Below are positions 1 to 9,422 of a stretch of DNA of 14,659 nt, in pieces. Origin of the DNA: Chloromonas sp. AAM2 (taxonomy: Eukaryota > Chlorophyta > Chlorophyceae > Chlamydomonadales > Chlamydomonadaceae); the NCBI GenBank assembly GCA_004335635.1, contig QAXH01003185.1, positions 1 through 14,659 of the forward strand, in the 5' to 3' direction. The notes beneath the pieces are model-generated. The model made no database searches. It saw nothing but the letters and a program-made list of their open reading frames with translations, and was not told where the DNA came from. The position numbers were made by a program, and so were the translations under genes. How positions within the stretch are numbered: position 1 is the stretch's first letter; each line of letters opens with the position of its first letter.

Positions 1-921
1 TCATGAGCTGCTGCTGGTGGATCGCATTCAGGCCGCTGTACTGTGACAGCTGCTGGACCAAGTTATCCCGCTCCCGCTCAAGCATCAATAGCGCCTGAGC
101 CTGTGACCGCTCCCACGTGCCGATGCTGTTGCTGCTCTGGCCTGCCGTGCCAGGCCGAGCCCGTGCCAACAGGTTGCTGGCTGCTCCACTGTCCTGTTGA
201 CCTTGCATGCCTGTGGTGCCGGATATGCCAAGCTGGTGATGATGCCGGCCTGTGAAGTCATGAATTCCCACATGTGGCGTGTTGGCCGATGCACGGAAGC
301 CGTATGATCCTGAATGGGGCGCCAGAAGGACTGAAGCATGGTGCGTTGATGAGATATCAGCTTGCTGCAAGGAAGTGCTGGGATGTGGTTGTATGTTTTC
401 AGCATCATGTGAAGGGTCGGATTGCTGCATTGCTTGGGAGGCAGTTTGCAACTTGCGCATTTTGTCTTCCATGGCGAGCAGCGCACGCGCCTTGTCCGCT
501 TCCCATGTGCTCTTGGCTGGCCCTGGGGCTCCCAGGCCGCTGCTGCTGACCAGCCGATTGGTGGCATGTGACGTCTGCAGCACGCCACTGGAATTGAGAG
601 ACGACAGGGCGCCATACATGGCAGGTGGCAAGGGTTGCGTGGGTTGCCAGTTCTGCAGCCGCTGATGGCTGCTCCCCCCTACCCCATGCTGGTGCATCAA
701 CGCTGGTGTCTCAGTATTGATGGTGGTGCTCTGTGCAGACACTGTTGCCTGCACATTCTGCTGTGCCCTTTGCAGCACATGCTGCTCCAGTTGCCCCAGC
801 TGCTCGTCAAGGCGCTGCAAGGAGGAAAATGGTCATTGCTTTGGGTCATTGCAACCAGATACGGTGTGCACATGCATGCCAGACTCTGTGCTCCACTAAC
901 CTGCAGCCGTTCAGAGGCCAT
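1..921 (-). CDS. Gln/Ser/His-rich protein with a repeated Trp-Glu module, 3' end beyond window
   Basis: I do not recognise this protein. Exon 1 is 921-901 (seven codons, MASERLQ), then an 86-base GT-AG intron (900-815), then exon 2 from 814 running open off the left edge. The visible part is 278 codons. The start ATG at 921 was chosen because the more upstream ATG at 939 gives a frame that meets a stop soon after the intron. The N-terminus reads as a short amphipathic Leu/Gln-rich helix (RLDEQLGQLEQHVLQRAQQ). The rest is low complexity, rich in Gln, Ser, His, Ala and Gly, with no membrane segment. Two similar modules occur about 130 residues apart, around W111 (TWEADKARALLAMEDKM) and W241 (TWERSQAQALLMLERERDNL), both helical and charged. 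It is divergent from the DUF2045 gene. The missing C-terminus could hold a recognisable domain. The reading frame is well supported; function is unknown. Confidence 0.72.
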
Positions 922-1104
922 GGGCGGGTGTCGTCCATGAAATAGCTGGAAATTTATCAGCTAACTGCAGGCAGTTCTGAGTGCAGGCGAGTCCCGCCAG
1001 CTTTCAACAGCTTTCAACGTTGACCGTTTGAATCCGGAAAAGCCCTAGAAACCCTAGTCCTCGCGTGCATTTGTCTCTTGCAGCAGGCGCGTTCTTGCGA
1101 CTCC
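922..1104. promoter_or_regulatory. Shared divergent promoter region with telobox-like motif
   Basis: These 183 bases lie between two divergent start codons, so both 5' UTRs and promoters must lie here unless upstream non-coding exons exist. Visible elements are a telobox-like AAACCCTAG at 1049-1057, preceded by the related AAAGCCCTAG at 1039-1048, and a perfect tandem decamer AGCTTTCAAC at 999-1008 and 1009-1018. Teloboxes are known in plants as binding sites near start sites of growth and translation genes. Their use here is inference. No TATA box is clear. Confidence 0.45.
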
Positions 1105-3788
1105 ATGGCCGCGAGCCCGGAACGACACGCTGTGCTGCTAGCGATTCAGGAGCAGTGTGCTGGCAGCGGGCGTCTTGGCGAGGCAACATGGACATCAGAA
1201 CAGTGGCACTCAGCGTTTGAGCACCTGGTGAGCCTGGAACAAAGATATGACGCTAACAAAATCTTGTATGCACAACAGGGGTTACTAGCTGAAACCCCAT
1301 CCATTGGGGGGATGTCAATGGCCACGGACACCATGGGCACGTTTTTGCTCTTCTGCTGTGATTCAACGGCGCAGCCATGTACAGCCAGGGCAACCAGTGT
1401 TGCTGGTGTGTGAAACCACTCGTCTCACGTTCAGCGTGTGACATCTGAAACATAACAGACATATTGTAACCCCACCAGGCAAGTTTACAGTGTGCATTTC
1501 TTGTGAACTGTGCGCTCTGCAGTTCTACCGTGACGCTACCAGCCACAGCCATGACGACCTTCTGTTCCTGGTGGACCGGCCAGCCCTGGGGCACCCCTGC
1601 TCGTCCTTCCGCGTGCAGCGCAGGGCCAAGGGCTCCACGCTACCCCCAGAGCTCTGCATCAGCGGCAAGCTGTGGCCATCGGTAGCGTGGCAGCAGACAG
1701 TGATCCTCAACCTTGTGGTGCAGTCCACGTACGAGCTCACTGTCACGTCCTGCAGGTGCGCTTCCTGATGCCTGATCAACACTGTTGCCCGCCTCCTGTA
1801 CCTGTAGGAACCTGCCTGTGTGGGAATGGCAAATTATTGTGATGCCGACATAATGATAACCAGCAGCGTACCTTGACTGTACCAAGGCTCTTGTTGTGCT
1901 CAAACCACAGGCAAGCCTGCCTTAAGCCTTGTGTCCGGTTGCTTTTGGTCTTTTGTTGTCTCGGTCTGCACTCTGAGCAGAAATGAGCTATCCGAGGCAT
2001 CCGATGTATGTTGGTTATGTTGACTTTGGACGAGCTGCGTGCTTGGAATTGCTTATCGCCTGGGCTTTGCACGAGGGAGACCAACACAACAAATTGGTTT
2101 AGCCTAACACAACAGACGGGGCACACTGGACATTTTGCGTTCATGACTGTTCGTACACCGTTGATGTGCCCCATGCACTGCACCGCAGGCAGGACCTGCT
2201 ATCTCATGTGGCTGAGGGGCTGGACGTGCGCTGCCAGGCCGTGTGCGTCACAAAGCAGGTGTACGCCTCCCCCAGCCAAACACGCGTCAATCTAGAGGCA
2301 GGCAAGGCAGAGGCAGAACCTTCGCCAGCTTATCCAGCCATACATTTCTCAGGTAGGAAGCGAGAGCCAAATATGCTAACATTCAAGGTGCCAGACAGTC
2401 CTCACACATCCCAACTCACACCAACACCTCCCTGCGCTGCTGTGGTGTTGCTGAGAGGTGGAGGGTGCCAAGCGAGCTCCTGCGTCGCTGATCGAACTAA
2501 CCGTCCACCCAGTCACGCCGTCACAGGTCCTAAGGCCAGGCCACACAGAGTAAACCAACCAGGTGCCTTTTTTCTGCCCAGGTGTGATGTGAATGTCATT
2601 TCTTTGCCCAGGTGTGAAAATGTAGTGTTTTGCAATCAAACAGCGTTTGCAATGGAGCGGTGCAAGCAGGAAGTGCCAAGGTGGCCACTTCTGCACTTTT
2701 TGCGGATGTAGACTAAACTCAATGCTGCGGCCGTGTGCAGCTGCCATGCTGCTCCTGTGGAATTTGACCAGCAGCAGACAATGGTGTGGTGAGTTAGTTA
2801 TGACTGTGTGCCAGCTTTGTAATGCATCATGTACTTCTGCATTGCAGTTGAAGACTATGACGATGCCTTTCAAGAACTGGTGAGTGTATCAATGCAAAGC
2901 AAAGGCGTGAGAACAGGCCTGGATGACACAGTCGCGCAACCTTGCCCGCGCGCAGTGGGTTGCATCATGCGAAAGTCGACGTCAGTAAGCTGAAAAATCC
3001 GGTGTTCGAGCCGAAGATAAAAGGGTAGTGTTCTTGTCCTGTTGTATTGGCTGATGGGAACTATTGTGTGATGAATACACGCTATGTTTCTTGCTCGTAG
3101 TTTAATCACTTCTGTGACATGCCGAGTCAGTAATATACGCACATTGGATTATTTTGGCCAAATGCACACTGGTGCGTCACAACGTCACTCTAGTGTTGAA
3201 GAGTAGTGTATTCTGGCTGAATTGTGGCCCAATGCTAACTGATTCGGCTGAATGCATGCTGGCACATCAGATGTACGGCACACTGTTCTGCAACCGCAGG
3301 TACTCACTCAACCTGACGACTGCTTCTGCGTTGTGCTGCGAGCCATCCGCCCAGCCGTGCCAACGCCGTCCAGCAACCCCTTGAACAATCACATGGTTCT
3401 GTTCTCTGGCTACGTGGTTCACAAACAGATCCGTGAGCACTTGGGTTCGAGACTCCAACCTTTCAAATCGCCACTAGCAGGCGTCACAGCTCTCCTTAGC
3501 CGCCTGTTTGGCAAGGATCAGTATCAGCCTAGTGGGAGGCAAGAGGCTTTGCATCGACACGCTGTTTACATGCGCGGGCCAGGCGGGGTGGGGTTAGCAG
3601 AAGTGGCCGTTTGTGCAATGCCTGAACGGCTCTTGCCAGGACATGCAACTGATCCTGGGACACATGCTGCGGCTGTGCACAGCACGGGTCAGACAGGAGC
3701 ACAATTAGGTGCTCTGCAGTGCGCCCTGATGTCTGTGGGAGTGCCTGTAGACGTTTTAGCAACAAACATTCTGGCAGGCATCTTCTAA
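1105..3788 (+). CDS. KIAA0930/DUF2045-family protein, five exons
   Basis: Exons are 1105-1227, 1523-1755, 2189-2352, 2848-2879 (only 32 bases) and 3300-3788, ending in TAA. The CDS is 1041 bases, 346 residues. All introns (295, 433, 495 and 420 bases) are GT-AG and keep the frame. The order of motifs matches the animal KIAA0930 (C22orf9) family as I recall it: a DDLLFLV block (52-58), a WQQTVILNLVVQ strand (97-108), VYASPSQTR (143-151), YPAIHF (167-172), an acidic EDYDDAF segment (175-181), an MRGPGGVGLAEVAV block (275-288) and a final hydrophobic segment that aligns with the family C-terminus. It is somewhat shorter than the roughly 400-residue human protein. No enzyme motif, signal peptide or membrane span is seen, and the molecular role of the family is unknown. 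The start at 1105 is the first ATG in frame. The introns show only shadow ORFs. Confidence 0.8.
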
Positions 3789-4543
3789 TTCCAATCTGCT
3801 TCAGAATACACAAGTGATGCCGCGTGATTTGTGAGTTCCAGTCAAAGCACCTGAGGGGTCACCGCTGCCACTGCGATCACCGCGCGTGGTACAACGTGGT
3901 TGTACTCACTTTCACATGCTAGTTTGACGGGCTTCGTTGCCTCTGACAATGTGAGGCTTTGTACTGGTGTGAACAAGATCTGAATCTGCAACCTTCTGAG
4001 CATGCAGGCAACACGTGGCGAATAGAAACTGCAGGCGGATTCCACACTTGCAGTTTCCACATATGCAGAACCCCGACAGTTGAACTGTGCCATGAACACG
4101 GCAACTTACAAGATGAGAGAACTGGGCCACCAGCACGTCCCAAAAGAACCACGTATGCGTACAACATGGCTATTGTGTGGTGTGTGGCCAGCAAAAATGG
4201 TTGTCACCCCTTCTGAAACTTGATTGTGTCGTGAACTGCCCGTTCTGGGAATACCCACCAAGTCAGCATTGGCCAAGACTGAAGCAAGTTTGTTTTTCCA
4301 GTTCATCAATTGCAGCCCTCCCACAAATAGATCTTGTGCAATTGTTGGCGGCCAGATGGCATGCGCAAACAAAACATCATCATGTTGCACGGCAGTGCAG
4401 GTTGCCCATGTGAGCAAACCCCGTGCCTGTCTTTTCTGTGCTCGACACATCAACCACTAGGTTGCCAACTTATCCGAGTGAATGCTCCAAATGAATGTCA
4501 ATCATAAAAAAGTGGCAAAGGCATGGCCCCAGTAGCTCTTGCA
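3789..4543. other. Convergent intergenic region, no gene seen
   Basis: This 755-base stretch separates the ends of the DUF2045 (+) and MED28-like (-) genes, so it must hold both 3' UTRs. ORFs here are short, overlapping and not protein-like. No plus-strand TGTAA was found after the DUF2045 stop. On the minus strand TGTAA occurs at 4110-4106, 434 bases after the MED28-like stop, a possible poly(A) signal. A tRNA B-box-like sequence on the minus strand near 3970-3990 is too degenerate to be called a tRNA. Confidence 0.5.
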
Positions 4544-5277
4544 CTACTGTGAGGTAAAGACGTTCTTTTGATGCAATTCTCTAAGCCCAATGCAGGTTTG
4601 TTTCCAGCTATTGATCTTTCCTTCGCAGTGCTTGATCAGCGTTTCCTGCAGGCAATGTTCACAGCATTTGAACAGTGGCACTCAAAAACCCAGTCACCAA
4701 GTCCAGTGAAGATTGCAATCTGTTGGCTGTCGGCTGTCAGCTGGAAACCCATCGAGGGATTGAACTCATTCGGGTTCATGCAAGCGGGTACAGCTACTAG
4801 TAAACCGGGCTCAAATTGTGTAGCCTCCATGGACTTACCTTTCTGTCTAAAACAGCTTCCAAGTCCTGGATCTCCTGTCAGACAGCACGGTCAGATCAGC
4901 ACTTGCGATTGTGAACCAGAGAGGTGGCATACACTCTGTCATGCAGAATCACGTACAACTACAAGCGCCGCGTACCTGTTTGAGCTCTTCCTCTACGCTG
5001 GGTGATACTGTTTTCCGGAGTTGCAGCAGCAGGCGCTCCACCTGTCCAGCGACGTGAGCAAAATGTGCTGCTGCATCTGCGTGCAAAGCCACCGTGCTCA
5101 TTGAGCAGGATTACTTGAATGCAGTGGCTGATGTACACGGCTGCATGACGCACTTTCCAGGTCCTTGAGCTGTTCATGCTGACATGCTACGTCCTCCGAT
5201 GGCTGGAGGATGCATGCAAGGGCCTCATCCAGCTGATCCAACAGCGTCAGCCCCTCCGCCATGCTACCCTGTGCCAT
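4544..5277 (-). CDS. MED28: Mediator complex subunit 28-like protein, four exons
   Basis: Exons on the minus strand are 5277-5154, 5076-4976, 4874-4839 (36 bases) and 4645-4544, ending in TAG. The CDS is 363 bases, 120 residues, and all three introns (77, 101 and 193 bases) are GT-AG and in frame. The protein is almost wholly helical: LTLLDQLDEALACIL (10-24), then an AAHFAHVAGQVERLLLQLRK helix (44-63), then a coiled coil EELKQEIQDLEAVLDRKETL (71-90) ending in a segment with INSWKQTC (98-105). This order of a short Leu-rich helix, a V-E-x-L-L/F-L-Q helix, and an ELxxEIxxLxxxLxRKxxLIxKHxxKIxxW coiled coil matches MED28 of animals and plants as I recall it. MED28 sits in the Mediator head and links activators to RNA polymerase II in the nucleus. 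It is shorter than human MED28 (about 178 residues), mainly at the N-terminus. The start could instead be the second ATG, five codons in. MED11 was the main alternative; the C-terminal coiled coil fits MED28 better. Confidence 0.66.
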
Positions 5278-5525
5278 CTTGCGCCATACAACTCTAACCA
5301 GTCCACCCAACAACAACACTCTGTTGACAGGCCAACCCAAGTGCTCAAACCGAAAGGGTCCCTGTCATGTCATACCCTGGCGAAACGCTCAACTGCAGCA
5401 ACCGAAAGGACCCAAAATCTTCCCTCCTTGTTCAGATTCACCCTTGTCTTCTCGCTTGACCTTGACTGGAGCGCTCTCTGACACAGGTCAGACGCTGGGC
5501 CTTACTTAATTTTCAAGCAGCAAAA
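5278..5525. promoter_or_regulatory. Shared divergent promoter of MED28-like and J-protein genes
   Basis: The 248 bases between the two divergent start codons must carry both promoters. The decamer AACCGAAAGG occurs twice in the same orientation, at 5348-5357 and 5400-5409, 52 bases apart, each followed by a GGTCCC- or ACCC-like tail. No TATA box is evident. The repeated decamer is a candidate binding site for a shared factor. That role is inference. Confidence 0.4.
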
Positions 5526-8500
5526 ATGCAAACACTGAAACCCCTCTCGGGATTTCGTGCCGAGGGGTTTAGGGCGCGCAGCCTGCCACTAGCTGCGCCC
5601 ACAAAACTGGCGCGCGTTGCAGGTAAAACTCAACTGAACGATCTGGCCCCGCTCTGAATTCTTTGGGAAGCAAAACCTCAGTGCGCGTGCCTCGCGCAGG
5701 CCGACGTGCTTCCATCAGCCATGCTGCATATTCGAGTTACTCCTCAATGGACGACTTTGATCTTCCAATGCGCAACCCAAGTGAATTTTGGGTGGGAGGC
5801 ATGATTGACTACTACGCTGTTCTGGAGGTAGGCACTGGCAAAGGCCGCAACGCTTGTACGTGCACGGCTGCTCATTGACCAGGTTGAACTGGACAGGTGT
5901 GTTCGTACTACATGACATCATGCTTAGAGCTGAGTCAGCTGGGTGCCAGCAGGTGTCAGCAGAAGCAGCATGTTGAGTGTTCGACTCTCCACTTCATTGA
6001 CATTGATGTAACAGATTGATGATGATGCCACGACATCAGACATCAAGAAAGCATATCGATCACTGGCCAAGGTCTGCCATCCGGACTTCTTGGGGGAAGA
6101 AGGTCATGACATCTGCATCCTCCTAAATGGTGAGTCTAGAATCTCTGTTATTCACTTTAGCAGTGGTACTGGCCTGTTTTTTCCTGAAAATGCAGGCTTG
6201 AGTGGCAGGCACAGTCCCAGTGTAGGATACTGCTCGTGAAAACATGATGGTTTGTGCAGGAGATGGCAGATGCTGCTGGCGTATGGCTACATACTGAATA
6301 ACTGACCGTTGACACTGCTTGCTCGGCTGCTGCTGCAGAGGCATATCAGGTGTTGTCTGATGTGCCTGCCCGTGAAAAGTACAATGCCAAACTGGAGCAG
6401 GCCATTAAAGACAATGAGGATGAGTATACAGGTGAGAGCATGATGACACGGCAGTAGGAAGACAACCAGGTCACGCCCAGCCGCAGCCAAGAATGCTTGC
6501 ATGCTCACACACAGACATGAGCGTCCTCTGCTAGGACTGCTGATTCTTCCAATTGAGTTTTGTAATGCCATGCCATTGCCTGATAGTCGTCATCACAGGC
6601 ACACTCATAACTTGACATCAGGTACAGGCACAGGTACTTCAGCCCAGCTTTGTCCACGAAGCCCACTATGATTGAAACTGATGTGCCCCCTTGCAGGCAA
6701 GCCACTGAGCAAGTGGATACCCACAGTCAGGCCGTCCATGGCCAAGAATGTAGACCCAGCAGAGAGCCGCGCAGTCTTCGTAGGTCAGTGGTCAAACACA
6801 CAGCAGTTATGGGGCTTGAGCACAGGGATTGGCTCAAGCTCTGCTGTCCATCTGGCCAGGGAAGAAACGATGTCTTTCTGTGCATGGCCGCACAACGGCT
6901 GGATCAGCTGCTCCTTGCGTCTTGCCTGACCTGCTGCATGCGTCTATGTCAACCCACTGTGCAACGTCATGAGGGACTCAACAGGATCAACAAAGTGTTT
7001 GTTTATGGAAATGATGCCTGCATATGCGGCCTTCCTTCTCCTGTCGTGCAGATGAATTCACTTGCATTGGGTGCAAGCAGTGCGTGTGGCAAGCTTCTGC
7101 CACTTTTCGAATGGAGCCAGAGCACGGTCGATCGCGGGTTTATGCTCAGTGGTGAGTGGGGGGTGCCACGCAATGCCGTACCCTCATGCGCACCCACGGT
7201 TTCAGCCATACCCTCGCCGGCCACCCTGTTCATGCCGGCATGGTAGCCTACGGAATTGACACGAGTGCACATGCTGATCATCAACTGCACAGTCGACCAG
7301 ACTTTTGTGTACTGCGCTGTCCATATGTGGATGTGATTTCAGACACTGCTGCACACTGAAGCAGTTTGCTGTCCCAGTCACCGTTCGCATCCCTCACGAG
7401 GTTGGCCCAAGCTTGAGGTTGACACAAGATTGGCGTCAATTGTTGCGCACATGGCATAGGGGAACTGGAGCATGATGGGTCACTATTCGTGCACTCAAAT
7501 GTTCGCAGCTCGACAGTTGCTCTCGCCGTTGACATGTGTTGTGGCACACAGGTTGGACGACGAGGAACACATCCAGGGCGCCATCGACTCATGCCCTGTC
7601 AGCTGCATTCACTGGGTGGACAAGAACCAGCTGGCACCCCTCGAGTATGTCATGCAGGTGAGAGCCATGGCACCATCTGTCCGCTGTCTAGGACGTTGCA
7701 GGCAAATAGAATCCCGGGCCGCGCAACATGAGCAAGGGGCTGGTCTCATGTCCGCAGTCAGTTGGTCACACCAGCTAAAAGGTAGCTCTGTGGGCTCTGC
7801 GGCTTTTCATAGCTTCCAGTGACTTGTCCCAGAGCCTCTGTGTCCTGCGTGTCTAGGGACTATTTGGGGTATAGAATCCCACGCCGTCTCAACATTCACC
7901 AGGTGTTGGTCTCACCACATGCTGGAGGGAGCTCTGCTGGTTCTGCATCCGTCTCTAGCTGCCTTTGGCCCGTGTGCTCTGTTTGTATGATCTCAAGGCC
8001 TGTGTGCGCAACCTGTCTTGTGTGTGTAACCCTGCCTGTGGTGCCGCAGAAGCGGATGACTCAGCGCACCAATGTAGGCGTGATGATGTCGGGTTCGGGC
8101 GTGAGTCTGGATGTCTGGTCAGCCACTGAATCCTTCCTCAAGGAGCGCAAGAGAAAAGAGGAGGCGATGGCGGCAGCAGCAAAGCAGCGGAACTACAGCC
8201 CACAGCAGGAACAGGCACGCAGGTGCGGTGAGCCACGCTTGCTGCAGCGATTCAGTGCCCTGACCGTGTCAGGATGCATGAAGTTCGTTGCAAATCCTTG
8301 GTCGTTGCTTTGCTGAGCTTGAATTGGCAGACGACTCTGCTGTATGTCTGGGCTGAGCTGATGCTGAGTGTGTGAAATGTACACCGATGCATGCAGGGCA
8401 GCCACTAGTGCACTGCGCAAGAAAACACTGGGCATGTTTGCTCAATTTGGCGACATCATGGACAACTTGGCCCAGCAGATGGCAGCGACAGTGGGGGGCG

Positions 8501-8826
8501 TGCCTGAGGAATTAGTCAAGGTCGGTGATGATCACAGGACTGAGACCAAATGGTTGGCCAGACCAGAAAGGACGCATGTCACAGACCCTGCATCGTGTAC
8601 TGATCGCGCAGTGATTGTTGAGAAAGGATAGACACAGGTGAACCCAGTCTTTGTGTTGTAACTGTGCATGTTGCAGGTAGGCAAGCGTAAGCGTGCGGCG
8701 CGCTGGGCGGCAGCGGTACAGGCTGCGCGGGCACAGGCAGGCAAGGACTACTATCTGGTTCCTCCTGAGCGAGCCCTGGTGCTCACGTCAAAGTCAGCAG
8801 ACGACGCCACTTACGTAAAGAAGTAA
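5526..8826 (+). CDS. Chloroplast J-domain protein with ferredoxin-type [4Fe-4S] domain, ten exons
   Basis: Exons are 5526-5622, 5700-5827, 6015-6129, 6339-6431, 6697-6783, 7052-7151, 7552-7657, 8050-8222, 8397-8520 and 8677-8826 (TAA). The CDS is 1173 bases, 390 residues, with all nine introns GT-AG and in frame. Residues 1 to about 45 are rich in Arg, Ala and Ser with no acidic run, as in a plastid transit peptide. The J domain starts at DYYAVLE (69-75), has HPD at 97-99 and ends near NEAYQVLSD and REKYN. A ferredoxin-like domain follows, with CxxCxxC at C178, C181 and C184 and a distant CP at C221, within DSCPVSCIHWV. The C-terminus (243-390) is Ala/Lys/Arg-rich and helical. This layout is that of Chlamydomonas CDJ3-5 and Arabidopsis DJC76/77/82, stromal or thylakoid-associated co-chaperones of chloroplast HSP70B with a redox-active Fe-S cluster. 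Which member it is cannot be told here. The start in exon 1 was chosen because the J-domain frame meets a stop at 5624-5626, and a 77-base intron joins it cleanly to this ATG. Confidence 0.88.
5536..5570 (+). other. Imperfect inverted repeat just after the J-protein start codon
   Basis: Eleven bases in, the transcript contains AAACCCCTC(TC)GG and then CCGAGGGGTTT, arms of 11 pairs with a two-base bulge and a loop of about nine bases. It lies inside the transit-peptide codons. It could form an RNA hairpin that slows scanning or early elongation, or it could be chance in G/C-rich coding DNA. The pairing is seen; the effect is inference. Confidence 0.45.
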
Positions 8827-8880
8827 ACATGAGCCGTGTGGTGACAGTCCTGCAGCAAGCCATTGCGATTATTGCTATTT
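8827..8880 (+). other. Start of the J-protein 3' UTR
   Basis: Short non-coding stretch between the TAA and the first 273-base repeat. It contains no TGTAA signal. The nearest plus-strand TGTAA motifs are at 9418-9422 and 9634-9638, so the mature 3' UTR probably runs through the first repeat copy. Confidence 0.35.
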
Positions 8881-9153
8881 GGGTGGAGCAGCGGGCCATT
8901 GCCTGTCTGGTATTGCCTTCACGTGCGTTGTAGGGGTGAACTCACTCCGATCACGCAACCTTCAGTATGCACTTGATATTCCCTTCACTATGCATCTGAA
9001 ATCCCTTGCTGTCACAAGCTCAACCCTTGCCCAGGATTGAGCGCGCGTGAAGTGAGCCATATAATCGCACTGAGAGGGAGAGTTCAGAAGGTACTGAAAG
9101 CTGCCGTCAGCCAAGTTACCACTTCAAGGTGATTCTGGCTGCAGCAGGGCCAA
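8881..9153 (+). repeat. 273-base direct repeat, copy 1
   Basis: This segment recurs at 10661-10932 in the same orientation with only two differences: a G at 8949 is missing in copy 2, and one C (CAGCCAAG here) is T there. Identity falls off sharply at both ends. Trimming three bases left and one right gives termini TGG...CCA, as in an LTR. However, no primer-binding site follows at 9153, and the five bases outside the pair (TTGGG on the left, ATCGG on the right) do not match as a target duplication. The copy starts 54 bases after the J-protein stop and is probably transcribed as its 3' UTR. It has no coding potential that I trust. Confidence 0.95.
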
Positions 9154-9238
9154 GTCATTCTTCTACACAGCCACATCCATTTGTCATGATCTTGAGAGCA
9201 CGTATTACTTGCCAAGGAGGGGAGAGGAGGGCGAGTTA

Positions 9239-9260
9239 GCTGCTGCTGCTGCTGCTGCTG
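9239..9260. repeat. GCT trinucleotide microsatellite
   Basis: Seven uninterrupted GCT units in non-coding DNA between the two long repeats, probably in or just past the J-protein 3' UTR. It is likely length-polymorphic. Confidence 0.9.
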
Positions 9261-9417
9261 ACACTTATTCAGCGGCTGCTTGGTATTTGCTTGTGGATAA
9301 TCTGCGATGTACCACTATGAGACAGAAACAGGTGTCGAGTGTGTGTTGGTGATTGATTCATGTTTGCGTTTTTTCAACTTGGTTTTGAATGCAGCTCAGT
9401 TTTGCCTGGGTCTTCGT

Positions 9418-9422
9418 TGTAA
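9418..9422 (+). terminator. Candidate poly(A) signal TGTAA for the J-protein gene
   Basis: TGTAA is the usual green-algal poly(A) signal, found about 10-20 bases before the cleavage site. This is the first plus-strand copy after the stop at 8826, implying a 3' UTR near 600 bases. A second copy at 9634-9638 is followed by another A and is an alternative. Confidence 0.4.

Noticed and set aside
85..615. 176-codon ORF on the minus strand
   Set aside because: It is a shadow of the longer open frame that runs from 814 off the left edge and joins cleanly to an ATG exon at 921. Its composition (many Cys, His, Arg) is not protein-like.
2574..2620. Direct repeat TGCCCAGGTGTGA twice in a DUF2045 intron
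   Set aside because: Short local duplication in an intron. It resembles acceptor sites but no in-frame exon follows.
1198..4684. 15-base identical string GAACAGTGGCACTCA in a DUF2045 exon and a MED28-like intron
   Set aside because: One such match is not surprising in a window of this length and the flanks are unrelated.
6650..7246. 198-codon plus-strand ORF
   Set aside because: It overlaps exons 5 and 6 of the J-protein gene in another frame. The J-protein frame has clear domain motifs and proper splice sites.
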